Source: GCA-002701455 sp964342575 (lineage in GTDB: Bacteria; Pseudomonadota; Alphaproteobacteria; Thalassobaculales; Thalassobaculaceae). Taken from it: a stretch of 64,000 nt of DNA. The stretch lies in the NCBI GenBank assembly GCA_964342575.1, contig CAYFGZ010000003.1, forward strand, positions 1 through 64,000. Direction: 5' to 3'. Positions within the stretch are counted from its first letter, which is position 1; each line of letters begins with the position of its first letter. Both the position numbers and the translations under genes were made by a program. Positions 25,526-34,240 of the stretch are shown here, one piece after another. Below the pieces are notes generated by a model. It searched no databases. It was given only the letters and a program-made list of their open reading frames with translations, and had not been told where the DNA came from.

Positions 25526-27259
25526 ATGAAAATAGACCACGATGACTCATCGTTGAATAAAAAAATGTGCGGACATATCCTCGTTGATTCTCTTCGTACT
25601 CATGGTGTTAAAATGGTTTTTGGAGTGCCTGGCGAGAGTTATTTAGCGGTGCTCGACGGCCTCCAAGATGCAAATAGTATTCAAACTATTATATGTCGAC
25701 AGGAAGGCGGTGCTACTATGATGGCTGAAGCCTATGGCAAGATGACTGGTCAGCCAGGAATTTGCCTTGTCACTAGAGGGCCAGGGGCGACAAATGCAAG
25801 TGCCGGCGTCCATATTGCTATGCAAGACTCCACTCCCCTCATATTATTGGTGGGCCAGGTTGGCAGGGGAATGATGGATCGAGAAGCATTTCAAGAAATT
25901 GATTACCGAAGAATGTACGGTGAAATGGCGAAATGGGTAGCTCAAATAGATGACCCTATGCGAATCCCAGAGTATATCAGCAGGGCATTTTATACAGCCA
26001 CTTCTGGTAGACCGGGGCCAGTAGTTTTAGCACTTCCCGAGGATATGTTAACAGAATATGCGGATAACCAGGACGTGAACTCTTATACTAAAATAGAGCC
26101 ATATCCAGCACCAGACGATATTCAAAAGCTTCGAGGGCTCATGGAAAACGCCTCTTCACCTCTAATGATAATAGGGGGCGGCGGATGGGACGCCATAACG
26201 TCCAAGAGTATAGAGGAGTTTTCTTCACGGAATAATCTACCAGTAGGATGCTCTTTTAGATGTCAGGACTACTTTGATAATAGACACAAAAATTACGTCG
26301 GACACATTGGTATAGGTCTTTCAACCTCGCTTCAGAAAAGAGTTTTAAAGAGCGACTTATTACTGGTAGTAGGTGCAAGACTTGGTGAAGTGACGACTGG
26401 TGGATATTCACTTCTTAATATTCCTAAGCCAAGGCAGATCTTGGTACATGTGCACGCGGGTGCCGAAGAATTGGGTAGTGTCTATCAGCCAGATCTTCCA
26501 ATTAACGCCGGTCCTCGACAGTTTGCACGAGCCATTGAAGACCTAACTATTATTAAGTCAAAACAATGGTTGGGTAGTACCCAGGAAGGTCATAGTGACT
26601 ACTTAAAAACTCTCGTGCCGCAACCCATACCAGGTGATGTTCAGATGGGGAAAATTGCCTCATGGCTGAACCAAAAACTTCCCGACGATGCGTTTATTTG
26701 TAATGGTGCAGGAAACTACGCTACTTGGATGCACCGTTTTTTCCAATATAGGCAATACCGAACGCAGCTGGCTCCAACAAGCGGCTCCATGGGATACGGA
26801 CTTCCATCAGCGGTGGCCGCCAAGCTTGTTCATCCAGATAGACTGGTCTTGAGCATGAATGGCGATGGTTGTTTTATGATGCATGGTCAAGAGCTGGCTA
26901 CAGCAATGCAGTACGGGGCCAATATAATTATAATTATTATCAACAATGGTATGTTCGGAACTATTCGAATGCATCAGGAAAGAGAATACCCGGGTCGTGT
27001 AGCTAATACTGGTTTACAGAATCCCGATTTTGCGGCTTTAGCAAGAGCTTATGGAGCATTTGGAGAGCTAGTAACCAAGACAGAACAATTTTATCCCGCC
27101 TTTGAAAGAGCTATGAAGGCAAAACTGCCCACTATTATTGAAATTAGGATTGATCCAAATGCCATTACTCCGGTCACGACATTAACCGCAATTAGAGAAG
27201 AAGCAATGGTTCGAAACTCTCGAGCTCCCGAACAAACTAATAAAACTGAGACACGCTAG
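25526..27259 (+). CDS. Thiamine-diphosphate enzyme, acetolactate-synthase-like
   Basis: A 577-residue ThDP enzyme with the three-domain layout of acetolactate synthase/glyoxylate carboligase/decarboxylases. The N-terminal domain has FGVPGESYLAVLDGL and the catalytic Glu in CRQEGGA; TRGPGATN follows. The C-terminal cofactor motif is NGDGCFMMHGQELATA followed by IIIINNGMFGTIRMHQ. The specific reaction is not deducible: there is no small regulatory subunit gene beside it, arguing against a biosynthetic acetolactate synthase. It precedes a BKACE gene by 93 bp, so it may generate or consume a 2-keto acid in that pathway. Confidence 0.88.
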   Translation: MKIDHDDSSLNKKMCGHILVDSLRTHGVKMVFGVPGESYLAVLDGLQDANSIQTIICRQEGGATMMAEAYGKMTGQPGICLVTRGPGATNASAGVHIAMQDSTPLILLVGQVGRGMMDREAFQEIDYRRMYGEMAKWVAQIDDPMRIPEYISRAFYTATSGRPGPVVLALPEDMLTEYADNQDVNSYTKIEPYPAPDDIQKLRGLMENASSPLMIIGGGGWDAITSKSIEEFSSRNNLPVGCSFRCQDYFDNRHKNYVGHIGIGLSTSLQKRVLKSDLLLVVGARLGEVTTGGYSLLNIPKPRQILVHVHAGAEELGSVYQPDLPINAGPRQFARAIEDLTIIKSKQWLGSTQEGHSDYLKTLVPQPIPGDVQMGKIASWLNQKLPDDAFICNGAGNYATWMHRFFQYRQYRTQLAPTSGSMGYGLPSAVAAKLVHPDRLVLSMNGDGCFMMHGQELATAMQYGANIIIIIINNGMFGTIRMHQEREYPGRVANTGLQNPDFAALARAYGAFGELVTKTEQFYPAFERAMKAKLPTIIEIRIDPNAITPVTTLTAIREEAMVRNSRAPEQTNKTETR

Positions 27260-27352
27260 GCGAACGAAATTATTTTAAGAAGCAAAACCTATTTAACCAA
27301 AAACAAACGTAGCAAGAAATACTCTAAAAAGATAAAGAATTGGAGAAACTAA

Positions 27353-28288
27353 ATGGCAGATTCAAATAAAGTGATTATAACGTGCGCGGTTACCGGGTCT
27401 ATTCACACGCCTACAATGAGCCCGCATTTGCCAATAACACCCGATGAAATCGCTGACGCCTCGATTGGAGCTTGGGAGGCCGGGGCTTCTATAATACATC
27501 TTCACGCTCGAGACCCGCAAGATGGGAGCCCGACCCCGAGCCCCGACGTATTTATGGAATTTCTTCCGAGAGTTAAGCAAGCGACAGATGCTGTCGTTAA
27601 TATCTCTACAGGGGGAGGTCACGGAATGACAGTTGAGCAACGTTTGGAGGCCGCTGTGAGGGCCAGCCCTGAAATGACATCACTAAATATGGGATCTATG
27701 AATTTTGGCCTGTTTCCAATTTTGGATAAAGTTTCGGATTTCAAGCATGATTGGGAACCGAAATATCTCGAGAATTCACGTGATTTTATTTTTCGCAATA
27801 CATTCAAGGACATAGAGTACATTTTAAAAGAATTAGGTGAGGGACATGGAACCCGATTTGAATTTGAATGTTATGATATAGGTCACTTGTATACACTAGC
27901 GCATTTTCTTGACCGTGGCTTAGTAAAACCACCACTGTTTGTCCAATCAATCTTTGGAATTCTAGGTGGTGTGGGAGCCGATGAAGAAAATCTTATGCAT
28001 TCCCGCCGGATAGCAAACAAATTATTTGGTGATGACTATCAATGGTCGGTGCTAGCAGCTGGCCGACATCAGATGAGCTTTGTTACGATGGCGGCAATGT
28101 TGGGCGGTAATGTTAGAGTTGGGCTGGAAGACAGTCTATACATAGGAAAGGGAAAATTGGCTGAATCTAACAAGGATCAAGTGGCAAAAATTCGACGCAT
28201 AATTGAAGATTTATCGTTGGAAGTAGCATCGCCCGAAGAGGCACGTAGCATGCTTGGATTGAAAGGGGGAGATTTGGTTAAATTCTAA
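27353..28288 (+). CDS. BKACE family beta-keto acid cleavage enzyme
   Basis: Zinc TIM-barrel enzyme of the 3-keto-5-aminohexanoate cleavage family: a beta-keto acid plus acetyl-CoA gives acetoacetate plus a new acyl-CoA. The start ITCAVTGSIHTPTMSPHLPITP and metal motif HLHARDPQDG near residue 46-55 are typical, as are IFGILGGVGADEENL and AAGRHQMSFVTMAAMLGGNVRVGLED with the C-terminal Glu. Length is 311 residues. The keto-acid specificity varies widely in this family and cannot be assigned here. The dimethylargininase-like gene starts 9 bp after its stop. Confidence 0.93.
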   Translation: MADSNKVIITCAVTGSIHTPTMSPHLPITPDEIADASIGAWEAGASIIHLHARDPQDGSPTPSPDVFMEFLPRVKQATDAVVNISTGGGHGMTVEQRLEAAVRASPEMTSLNMGSMNFGLFPILDKVSDFKHDWEPKYLENSRDFIFRNTFKDIEYILKELGEGHGTRFEFECYDIGHLYTLAHFLDRGLVKPPLFVQSIFGILGGVGADEENLMHSRRIANKLFGDDYQWSVLAAGRHQMSFVTMAAMLGGNVRVGLEDSLYIGKGKLAESNKDQVAKIRRIIEDLSLEVASPEEARSMLGLKGGDLVKF

Positions 28289-28297
28289 GTAAAGCCC

Positions 28298-29074
28298 GTG
28301 CATTTTGAATTTAATAGGGCGATTGTTAGAAGACCGTCATCCGATGTTAGTCGTGGTTTGAGGTCTATAGATACTGGAGATCCAGAATTTTTTGCTGTGA
28401 GCACCGAACATGACGGTTATATTTCTGCGCTAGAGTCGGCGGGCCTTAAAGTGGATATCCTTCCTGCGCTGAGGGGTTTTCCAGATGCTATGTTTGTTGA
28501 AGATCCGGCTTTGGTATTCACTGATATTGCCATCATATTGCGATCGCTAATAGAAGAGAGGGCTGCGGAAGCGGACTCGTTGATTCCTATTCTTCGATCG
28601 AGTTTTGCTAATATACAACAATTAAAAGTGGGTTTTGTTGACGGTGGGGACGTACTTCAGTTACCTGGGGTGACTTTAATTGGTATTTCTGAAAGGACTA
28701 CTCTTGATGGTGCGCAAGCGTTGATTTCATGTCTGAACCAGAACCAGAAATCTGGGATAATCTGCAAAGTTCCGGATGGCGTCCTTCACCTTAAATCAGA
28801 CTGCGCATTATTAGATGAAGAGACCATTTTAATAACCGAGAGGCTCGCCAATCAACCTGTGTTCAGTAATTTTAAAAAGATAGTCGTTCCACGGGAGGAA
28901 AATCTTTCAGCCAACGCTATTCGAGTTAATTCACAAGTCTTGATGGGACGAGAGTATCCCAAGACATTGGAGATGGTGATGGCACTTGGTTTTAACGTTG
29001 TTCCGTTGGCGACTTCCGAAATACGAAAAATTGATGCTGGATTATCGTGTATGAGCCTTCGATGGCTCGATTAA
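28298..29074 (+). CDS. Dimethylarginine dimethylaminohydrolase-like amidinohydrolase
   Basis: Guanidino-modifying enzyme of the DDAH/arginine deiminase fold, 258 residues. Expected reaction is hydrolysis of a methylated arginine, or arginine, to citrulline plus an amine. The start RAIVRRPSSDVSRGL, the FVEDPALVF motif, the catalytic His in GVLHLKSDCALLD near residue 163, and the nucleophile Cys251 in DAGLSCMSLRW are all present. It begins with GTG 9 bp after the BKACE stop, so it is probably in the same transcript. It may feed the neighbouring keto-acid pathway with an amino acid, or be a separate nitrogen-scavenging function. Confidence 0.9.
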   Translation: MHFEFNRAIVRRPSSDVSRGLRSIDTGDPEFFAVSTEHDGYISALESAGLKVDILPALRGFPDAMFVEDPALVFTDIAIILRSLIEERAAEADSLIPILRSSFANIQQLKVGFVDGGDVLQLPGVTLIGISERTTLDGAQALISCLNQNQKSGIICKVPDGVLHLKSDCALLDEETILITERLANQPVFSNFKKIVVPREENLSANAIRVNSQVLMGREYPKTLEMVMALGFNVVPLATSEIRKIDAGLSCMSLRWLD

Positions 29075-29295
29075 CGAGGCAGATAGCATACTTTCTGTTA
29101 AGAATAGTTCTCGAGAAAGAAAATTGGAATGAGGGTGGACGGATCTCAAAGTTATTAAAGTGTTTTTGGTTAAAGTAAGGATACTCTCATGCACTGGTTT
29201 TTATCCAAACGATGCGGTACATTGCAAAAATAGCAAGGCAGATTAGTATAAATGCCAGTTAGATGAACAAGAACTATATATTACAAAGGTGACGG

Positions 29296-30132
29296 GTGAA
29301 ATCTATGCTAGTAAAACAGTTTACCATCGACCAATTGGCCCAGGAAATTCCTGATGGTTCGAAAATAGCACTGCCTCCTGATTATGCATACTGCTCACTT
29401 GCAACAGTGCGAGCTTTGATAAGAAAGGAGAGTAAGAGGCTTCACTTAGTAGGAGTGCCTTCTCTTGGTTTTCAAGCGGATATGCTTATAGGAGCAGGAT
29501 GTGTAGAAACGGTTGAAACGGCTGCTGTCACTTTGTCAGAATATGGCTTGGCGCCAAGGTTCACATCCGCTGTAAAACGCGGATCAATCAGAATGATGGA
29601 TGCTACATGCCCGGCAATTCATGCAGCGCTTCAGGCGTCAGAAAAAGGAATTCCCTTCATACCGTTACGCGGATTGATAGGCTCCGATATACTGAAAAAT
29701 AGAACGGATTGGAAAGTTGAGAAAAATCCATTTGCTGAAAATGATCCAATTGTTCTTTTACCAGCTCTACGGCCCGATATAGCGCTGATCCACGCGCCAA
29801 TTGGCGATAAATTTGGCAATGTTTGGGTTGGCGTCAGGCGTGAACAGATGTTGATGGCACATGCGTCGCGGAAGACCTACGTTACCGTTGAAGAGATAGT
29901 CGATGGGAATATTATGGAGGATGCAAAAATGAAAGCAGGCGCGATACCGGGTATATATGTTAACGGTATTGCAGAGGCAAAGAACGGCGCTTTACCTATT
30001 GGAATTCCAGGAGGTTATGACTCTGATAGAGAGCATTTGCGGCGTTATGTAGAGTTAGCGCAGACAGACGCGGGGTTTCGGCAATATGTTGTAGAGTTTG
30101 TATACGAAAGTCCTGCTGAGGCCGCTGAATAG
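29296..30132 (+). CDS. CoA-transferase subunit A (family I)
   Basis: Alpha subunit of a two-subunit CoA-transferase, 278 residues, related to glutaconate/3-oxoacid CoA-transferases. Visible blocks include IPDGSKIALPPDYAYCSLATVRALI at the start, RLHLVGVPSLGFQADMLIGAGCVETVETAAV near 50-80, and ALIHAPIGDKFGNVWVG near 165. Start may be GTG 29296 or ATG 29305; the AAAGG before the GTG fits slightly better. Subunit B starts three bases after its stop. A 221-bp gap separates it from the dimethylargininase-like gene, leaving room for its own promoter. Confidence 0.88.
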   Translation: MKSMLVKQFTIDQLAQEIPDGSKIALPPDYAYCSLATVRALIRKESKRLHLVGVPSLGFQADMLIGAGCVETVETAAVTLSEYGLAPRFTSAVKRGSIRMMDATCPAIHAALQASEKGIPFIPLRGLIGSDILKNRTDWKVEKNPFAENDPIVLLPALRPDIALIHAPIGDKFGNVWVGVRREQMLMAHASRKTYVTVEEIVDGNIMEDAKMKAGAIPGIYVNGIAEAKNGALPIGIPGGYDSDREHLRRYVELAQTDAGFRQYVVEFVYESPAEAAE

Positions 30133-30135
30133 GAA

Positions 30136-30873
30136 ATGAGTAAAATTGTATTAGAAGAAATTTTGATAAACGCCATTGCGAACAACCTAGATGGGTTAAA
30201 ACATGTAGCGGTGGGCGCGTCTTCTCCTATACCAGGTGCAGCGGCACTTTTGGCTAGGGCGCGCAGTTGCGGGAACATGAGGGTTTCAATCTTGGGCAGC
30301 GAGGATAATAATTTCTTCAGCGATGGTGGCAAAGAAATTTTTGACATTGCCGGTCAGGGTCGAATGGATGCTTTTTTCTTAAGTGGAGCCCAAATAGACG
30401 GAAAGGCAAATGTTAATTTAGTTTCGGTGGGTGAGTACCGAGAGCCTAAGGCGCGGTTTCCGGGATCCTTCGGGTCCGGCTATTTATATTTTGTTGTACC
30501 CAGGGTTATTTTATTTCGATTTGAGCATACGCCAAGGACGCTTGTTGAAGAAGTTGATTTTATAAGCGCTCCAGGATTCTCGGATGATAATGTTTATCGC
30601 CCAGGCGGACCGTATAAATTTATAACAAATCTATGTCTCTTTGGGGTTAATAAAAAACATAAATGCTTTCAGTTAGAGAGTATTCACCCCGGATATACAG
30701 TTGAGGACGTTTACGAGCAAACTGGGTTTGAGTATTTGCTGCCGGATGGCGTCGTGCCTGAGACGACCATCCCAGATAATAAGACTTTGGAAACTATAAG
30801 AAATCAGGTAGCTCTGGAAATTTCTGAAATTTATCCAGCATTTGCGGCACGGGTATTTGGAGTAAAGATATAA
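30136..30873 (+). CDS. CoA-transferase subunit B (family I)
   Basis: Beta subunit partner of the preceding gene, 245 residues. The segment MRVSILGSEDNNFFSDGG contains a Glu at the place where the glutaconate CoA-transferase beta subunit has its catalytic Glu. FDIAGQGRMDAFFLSGAQIDGKANVNLVSVG and FPGSFGSGYLYFVVPRVILF are conserved blocks. The complex would move CoA between a carboxylic acid and an acyl-CoA donor; the acetoacetate or acyl-CoA produced by the BKACE enzyme is an attractive but unproven partner. Confidence 0.88.
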   Translation: MSKIVLEEILINAIANNLDGLKHVAVGASSPIPGAAALLARARSCGNMRVSILGSEDNNFFSDGGKEIFDIAGQGRMDAFFLSGAQIDGKANVNLVSVGEYREPKARFPGSFGSGYLYFVVPRVILFRFEHTPRTLVEEVDFISAPGFSDDNVYRPGGPYKFITNLCLFGVNKKHKCFQLESIHPGYTVEDVYEQTGFEYLLPDGVVPETTIPDNKTLETIRNQVALEISEIYPAFAARVFGVKI

Positions 30874-30957
30874 ATAAAAAAATTTCAAAAATTAAGAAGT
30901 ACCATTTCAAAAAAGTTAAATTTTCATCGAATGATAGTGGGTAAGGATAGGTTGAGT

Positions 30958-32169
30958 ATGAGTAATGAAACCACAGAGGGGTCACTTTCTGGCATCAAAA
31001 TTGTTGACTGCACTCGAGTATTAGGGGGCCCATATTGCACCCAGATGCTAGGCGACCATGGGGCCGAAATAATCAAAATTGAGCCTCCTCAAGGTGATGA
31101 AGTTCGGGATTGGGGCCCACCATTTAATGGTGATGATGCTGCATATTTCATTGGAGTAAATAGAAATAAGAGGTCTATCGGACTTGATTTAAGTGCGGAA
31201 GAGGGAAAAAAGGTTCTATTAAAGTTATTAGAAGAAGCCGATGTTATAATTGAAAATTATAAAACAGGTTCAATGGAGCGTTGGGGTCTTGGATACGAAG
31301 AGATATTAAGTAAAAAATTTCCACGGCTCATTCATTGCAGAATATCGGGATTTGGTGCGGACGGGCCATACGGAGGGTTTCCGGGATACGATGGTATCAT
31401 TCAAGCAATGGTGGGGCATTTCTCGGTTAATGGAGCTATAGAAACAGGCCCTACACGCCTTGGCCTAGCTATGGTAGACATTGGGACTGGGCTTTATGCC
31501 GGTAACGCCATTCTCATGGCGCTCTTCGAACGCGAACGGTCAGGTGTTGGACAATATCTGGATATGACGTTATACGATTGTGGGCTCTCATTGATGCATC
31601 CACATGTACCCAATTATTTTGTCTCAGGCGGCATGGTGCCAGGGTTGACAGGCAACCCCCATCCCAATATTGCACCTTACGACCTGTTTGATACTAAAAC
31701 CTGCAAAATATTTATTGCTGGGGGCAATGATAGAGCGTGGCGAAGATTATGCGAAGAAGTTGGACGTCCTGAACTGGGAGAGGACCCAAGGTTTCTTACA
31801 AATGGAGACCGTCAAAAAAATAAAGAGGCCTTAAAAGAAGAATTAGAAGGGATATTTGCCGAGGTCAATGGTGAGGAATTTTGCGAAAAACTTTTAGCTG
31901 CTGGACTTCCAGTGGGCCCTATACGCAATACCGAAGAAGTAATGAACCATGAGCACACCAAACATAGAAACATGATAGTGGAAAAAGATTGGTATAAAAA
32001 TTGGGGCATTCCAATAAAGTTTTCTCGCACTCCAGGGTCAATTAAAAGGCTACCTCCAAAATTCGGAGAGCATGGTAGAGAAATTCTAAAGGAACACGGT
32101 TATACGGAGGAAGAAATTAGTACATTCGCGCAGTCAGGAATTTTAATTGAAAATCGAAAAAAGATATAA
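30958..32169 (+). CDS. CaiB/BaiF family (class III) CoA-transferase
   Basis: Formyl-CoA-transferase-like enzyme of about 403 residues that forms mixed anhydride intermediates on an aspartate. Signature blocks are GIKIVDCTRVLGGPYCTQMLGDHGAEIIKIEPPQGDE at the start, FFLxxNRNKRSIGLDL equivalent VNRNKRSIGLDLSAEEGK, and MVDIGTGLYAGNAILMALFERERSGVGQYLDM with the catalytic Asp near residue 175. ATG 30958 is chosen with TAAGGA upstream; ATG 30931 is possible. A second CoA-transferase type so close to the two-subunit one suggests a pathway that activates at least two acids. Confidence 0.92.
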   Translation: MSNETTEGSLSGIKIVDCTRVLGGPYCTQMLGDHGAEIIKIEPPQGDEVRDWGPPFNGDDAAYFIGVNRNKRSIGLDLSAEEGKKVLLKLLEEADVIIENYKTGSMERWGLGYEEILSKKFPRLIHCRISGFGADGPYGGFPGYDGIIQAMVGHFSVNGAIETGPTRLGLAMVDIGTGLYAGNAILMALFERERSGVGQYLDMTLYDCGLSLMHPHVPNYFVSGGMVPGLTGNPHPNIAPYDLFDTKTCKIFIAGGNDRAWRRLCEEVGRPELGEDPRFLTNGDRQKNKEALKEELEGIFAEVNGEEFCEKLLAAGLPVGPIRNTEEVMNHEHTKHRNMIVEKDWYKNWGIPIKFSRTPGSIKRLPPKFGEHGREILKEHGYTEEEISTFAQSGILIENRKKI

Positions 32170-32267
32170 TTTGAGTGATAAGTCATAGTCTGCTCAGGAT
32201 TCCTTTGAGAATGACTTTTACCTTTATTACACTCGCTGTTGAAACTTTTAATTGAAAGGGGATCGCT

Positions 32268-32663
32268 TTGAGTAAAATTATTAAAACGGATGCAGAGTGG
32301 AAAGCCCAACTAGATGAAATGCAATATGAAGTAACAAGGAAACATGGTACTGAAAGAGCCTGGTCAGGCAAATATGCCGCAAATAAGGATCCGGGGGTTT
32401 ATAACTGCGTGTGTTGCGGCCAACCACTATTTGATAGCGATACAAAATTTGAATCGGGGACAGGATGGCCCAGTTTTTATGCGCCAATTTCTGATAAAGT
32501 TGTAGAAACTTCTACTGATCGCAGTTTCTTTATGACACGTGTGGAGGCGCATTGTTCTAAATGTGACGCCCACTTAGGTCATATTTTTGAAGACGGCCCA
32601 GCTCCGACAGGGCTACGGTATTGCATGAATTCCGCCTCATTAGAACTGGTAAAAAAACAGTAA
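32268..32663 (+). CDS. msrB: Peptide-methionine (R)-S-oxide reductase MsrB
   Basis: MsrB repairs methionine-R-sulfoxide in proteins. The 131-residue protein has both zinc CxxC pairs (VCCGQ region and HCSKCDAH), the substrate motif FESGTGWPSF, GHIFEDGPAPTGLRYCMNSASL with the catalytic Cys near residue 119. The start is TTG at 32268, with GAAAGGGG upstream at suitable distance; no ATG fits the conserved N-terminus. It appears to be a single gene in its own right between two metabolic units. Confidence 0.95.
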   Translation: MSKIIKTDAEWKAQLDEMQYEVTRKHGTERAWSGKYAANKDPGVYNCVCCGQPLFDSDTKFESGTGWPSFYAPISDKVVETSTDRSFFMTRVEAHCSKCDAHLGHIFEDGPAPTGLRYCMNSASLELVKKQ

Positions 32664-32715
32664 ATTGAGAAGCCCATTTTAAATCTTAGGGCCAAGATTC
32701 ATCAAAAATCTGTCG

Positions 32716-33690
32716 ATGGGAGCAGATGAGTTGCCTAAAATTGCGATTCTTGACGATTACACAAGCGATTCTCTCAAGCTAGCTGATTGGGCTAAGTTAG
32801 CGCCTATGTTTGAACCAAAGGTATTCAATACGAATTTTGGCGATCACGACGTGATAATAAATCGATTGAGGGACTTTGAAATAATTTGCGCAATGAGAGA
32901 GAGAACTCCCTTCCCAAAGTACGTTCTCGAAAACTTGCCAAAACTGAAATTGCTTGTCACTAGCGGAATGCGGAATGCCTCGATAGATATTTTAGCGGCC
33001 GAAAAAATGGGCGTAATTGTGTGTGGCACGCACGGTTCCGCTGATGCAACCCCTGAACTTACTTGGGGTTTAATTCTAGCTTGTGCTCGCAACATAGCCA
33101 GTGATGGTGCCAATCTTAAAAGAGGGGGGTGGCAAACACAACTTGGTGTGGAGCTAAACGGTAAAACGTTGGGTTTATTAGGTTTGGGAAAAATCGGGCG
33201 GCGGGTGGCGGAATTTGGTCGAGTTTTTAGAATGAATGTTGTGGCCTGGAGCCCAAATTTAACTAAGAGCCGGTGTAGCGATGTTGGAGTAAAATTTGTC
33301 TCAAAGGATTCCCTATTTATGGAGTCAGATTTCTTAAGTATTCATCTTGTTTTGGGAGAAAGCACTCGGAATCTGGTAACTGGTTGTTTGCTTTCGTATA
33401 TGAAACCCACGGCCTTCCTAATCAACACTTCTCGTGGTCCGATAGTCGATGAGCAGGCATTTATTGAGGTTTTGAAGAATAGAAAAATTAAAGGAGCTGC
33501 GGTTGATGTCTACAATATTGAGCCATTACCCGTTTTTCATCCCTTTAGAGAACTAGACAATTTGTTAATGACACCGCATTCGGGCTATTTTACGAAAGAA
33601 ACCTATAAAATGTTTTATTCGCAGATGGTCGAAAATATACAGGCCTGGGCGAAAGGGCGTCCCATGCGAGTGTTAAGCGGGAACCGCTGA
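32716..33690 (+). CDS. D-2-hydroxyacid dehydrogenase (NAD-dependent)
   Basis: Cytosolic dehydrogenase of 324 residues in the phosphoglycerate-dehydrogenase-like superfamily. The nucleotide motif GLLGLGKIGRRVAEFG is near residue 155; catalytic Arg lies in INTSRGPIVDE, Glu in DVYNIEPLP and His in TPHSGY. Two hydrophobic N-terminal beta-alpha units form the substrate domain. The specific 2-hydroxy or 2-keto acid is not evident; a role with the upstream ThDP/BKACE keto acid genes is possible. It converges on arsC, leaving 11 bp between them. Confidence 0.9.
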   Translation: MGADELPKIAILDDYTSDSLKLADWAKLAPMFEPKVFNTNFGDHDVIINRLRDFEIICAMRERTPFPKYVLENLPKLKLLVTSGMRNASIDILAAEKMGVIVCGTHGSADATPELTWGLILACARNIASDGANLKRGGWQTQLGVELNGKTLGLLGLGKIGRRVAEFGRVFRMNVVAWSPNLTKSRCSDVGVKFVSKDSLFMESDFLSIHLVLGESTRNLVTGCLLSYMKPTAFLINTSRGPIVDEQAFIEVLKNRKIKGAAVDVYNIEPLPVFHPFRELDNLLMTPHSGYFTKETYKMFYSQMVENIQAWAKGRPMRVLSGNR

Positions 33691-33701
33691 CCTCTCTAAA
33701 A

Positions 33702-34049
33702 TTATAGTATGTCTAGGATTCTTTCGGGTGGTCGACCTAATGCAGCCCGGTTATTGGCAACTACAATAGGGCGTTCTATTAGAATTGGATTGTCGACCAT
33801 CGCCTGAAGCAATTCCTGCGTACTTCTGCTGTCATCCGCCAAATTCAGATCTTTAAAGATAGCCTCTTTTGTACGCATTAATTCTCGGGGTTGAAAGCCA
33901 AGCAAAGCTAGAATTTTTTTCAATTCGCTCACTGTAGGGGGAGTAGATAGGTATTCGATAATCTTTGGTTCATAACCTTTTTGCTGCAAAAGAGTCAGTG
34001 TTTCCCTTGATTTTGAACATCGCGGATTGTGGTAGAGTTTTATTTTCAT
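33702..34049 (-). CDS. arsC: Glutaredoxin-dependent arsenate reductase ArsC (or Spx/ArsC relative)
   Basis: Thioredoxin-fold protein of 115 residues with HNPRCSKSRETL, catalytic Cys11, and the arsenate-binding arginines of the family, one in RPIVVANNRAALGRPPERIL at the C-terminus. It reduces arsenate to arsenite with glutathione and glutaredoxin. No arsR, arsB or acr3 gene is next to it, so it may be a housekeeping detoxifier as in many marine bacteria. It is divergent from the aldo/keto reductase; the gap holds a 12-bp palindrome. Confidence 0.9.
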   Translation of the reverse strand: MKIKLYHNPRCSKSRETLTLLQQKGYEPKIIEYLSTPPTVSELKKILALLGFQPRELMRTKEAIFKDLNLADDSRSTQELLQAMVDNPILIERPIVVANNRAALGRPPERILDIL

Positions 34050-34111
34050 ATTCTGGTTACCCCTTGCTTCTTTGTAGATGTATGTGAATAAACTGTTAGA
34101 AATTCACTAAT

Positions 34112-34123
34112 CCAAACGTTTGG
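34112..34123. promoter_or_regulatory. Perfect 12-bp palindrome CCAAACGTTTGG (possible LacI-type operator)
   Basis: It lies in the 191-bp divergent gap between arsC and the aldo/keto reductase, 63 bp upstream of the arsC start. The central CG flanked by A and T tracts resembles LacI/GalR-family operators. No LacI-type regulator gene is in the window. Confidence 0.4.
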
Positions 34124-34240
34124 CGTTTCTATTTAAATTTTTTAGTCTGGATAATTTGTTACCGTTGAAAGTATATTAGTATGTTTATATGTCGTGGAAT
34201 AGTATCAATAAATGGCTAGTGAACTTGTAAGGGGGATGGA

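Noticed and set aside
32682..32699. Inverted repeat AATCTT-agggcc-AAGATT after msrB
   Set aside because: No T run follows and the stem is short; it could be either a weak terminator or chance, so it was not called.
33702..34049. Arsenic resistance operon
   Set aside because: Only arsC is present; there is no arsR, arsB/acr3 or arsM beside it.
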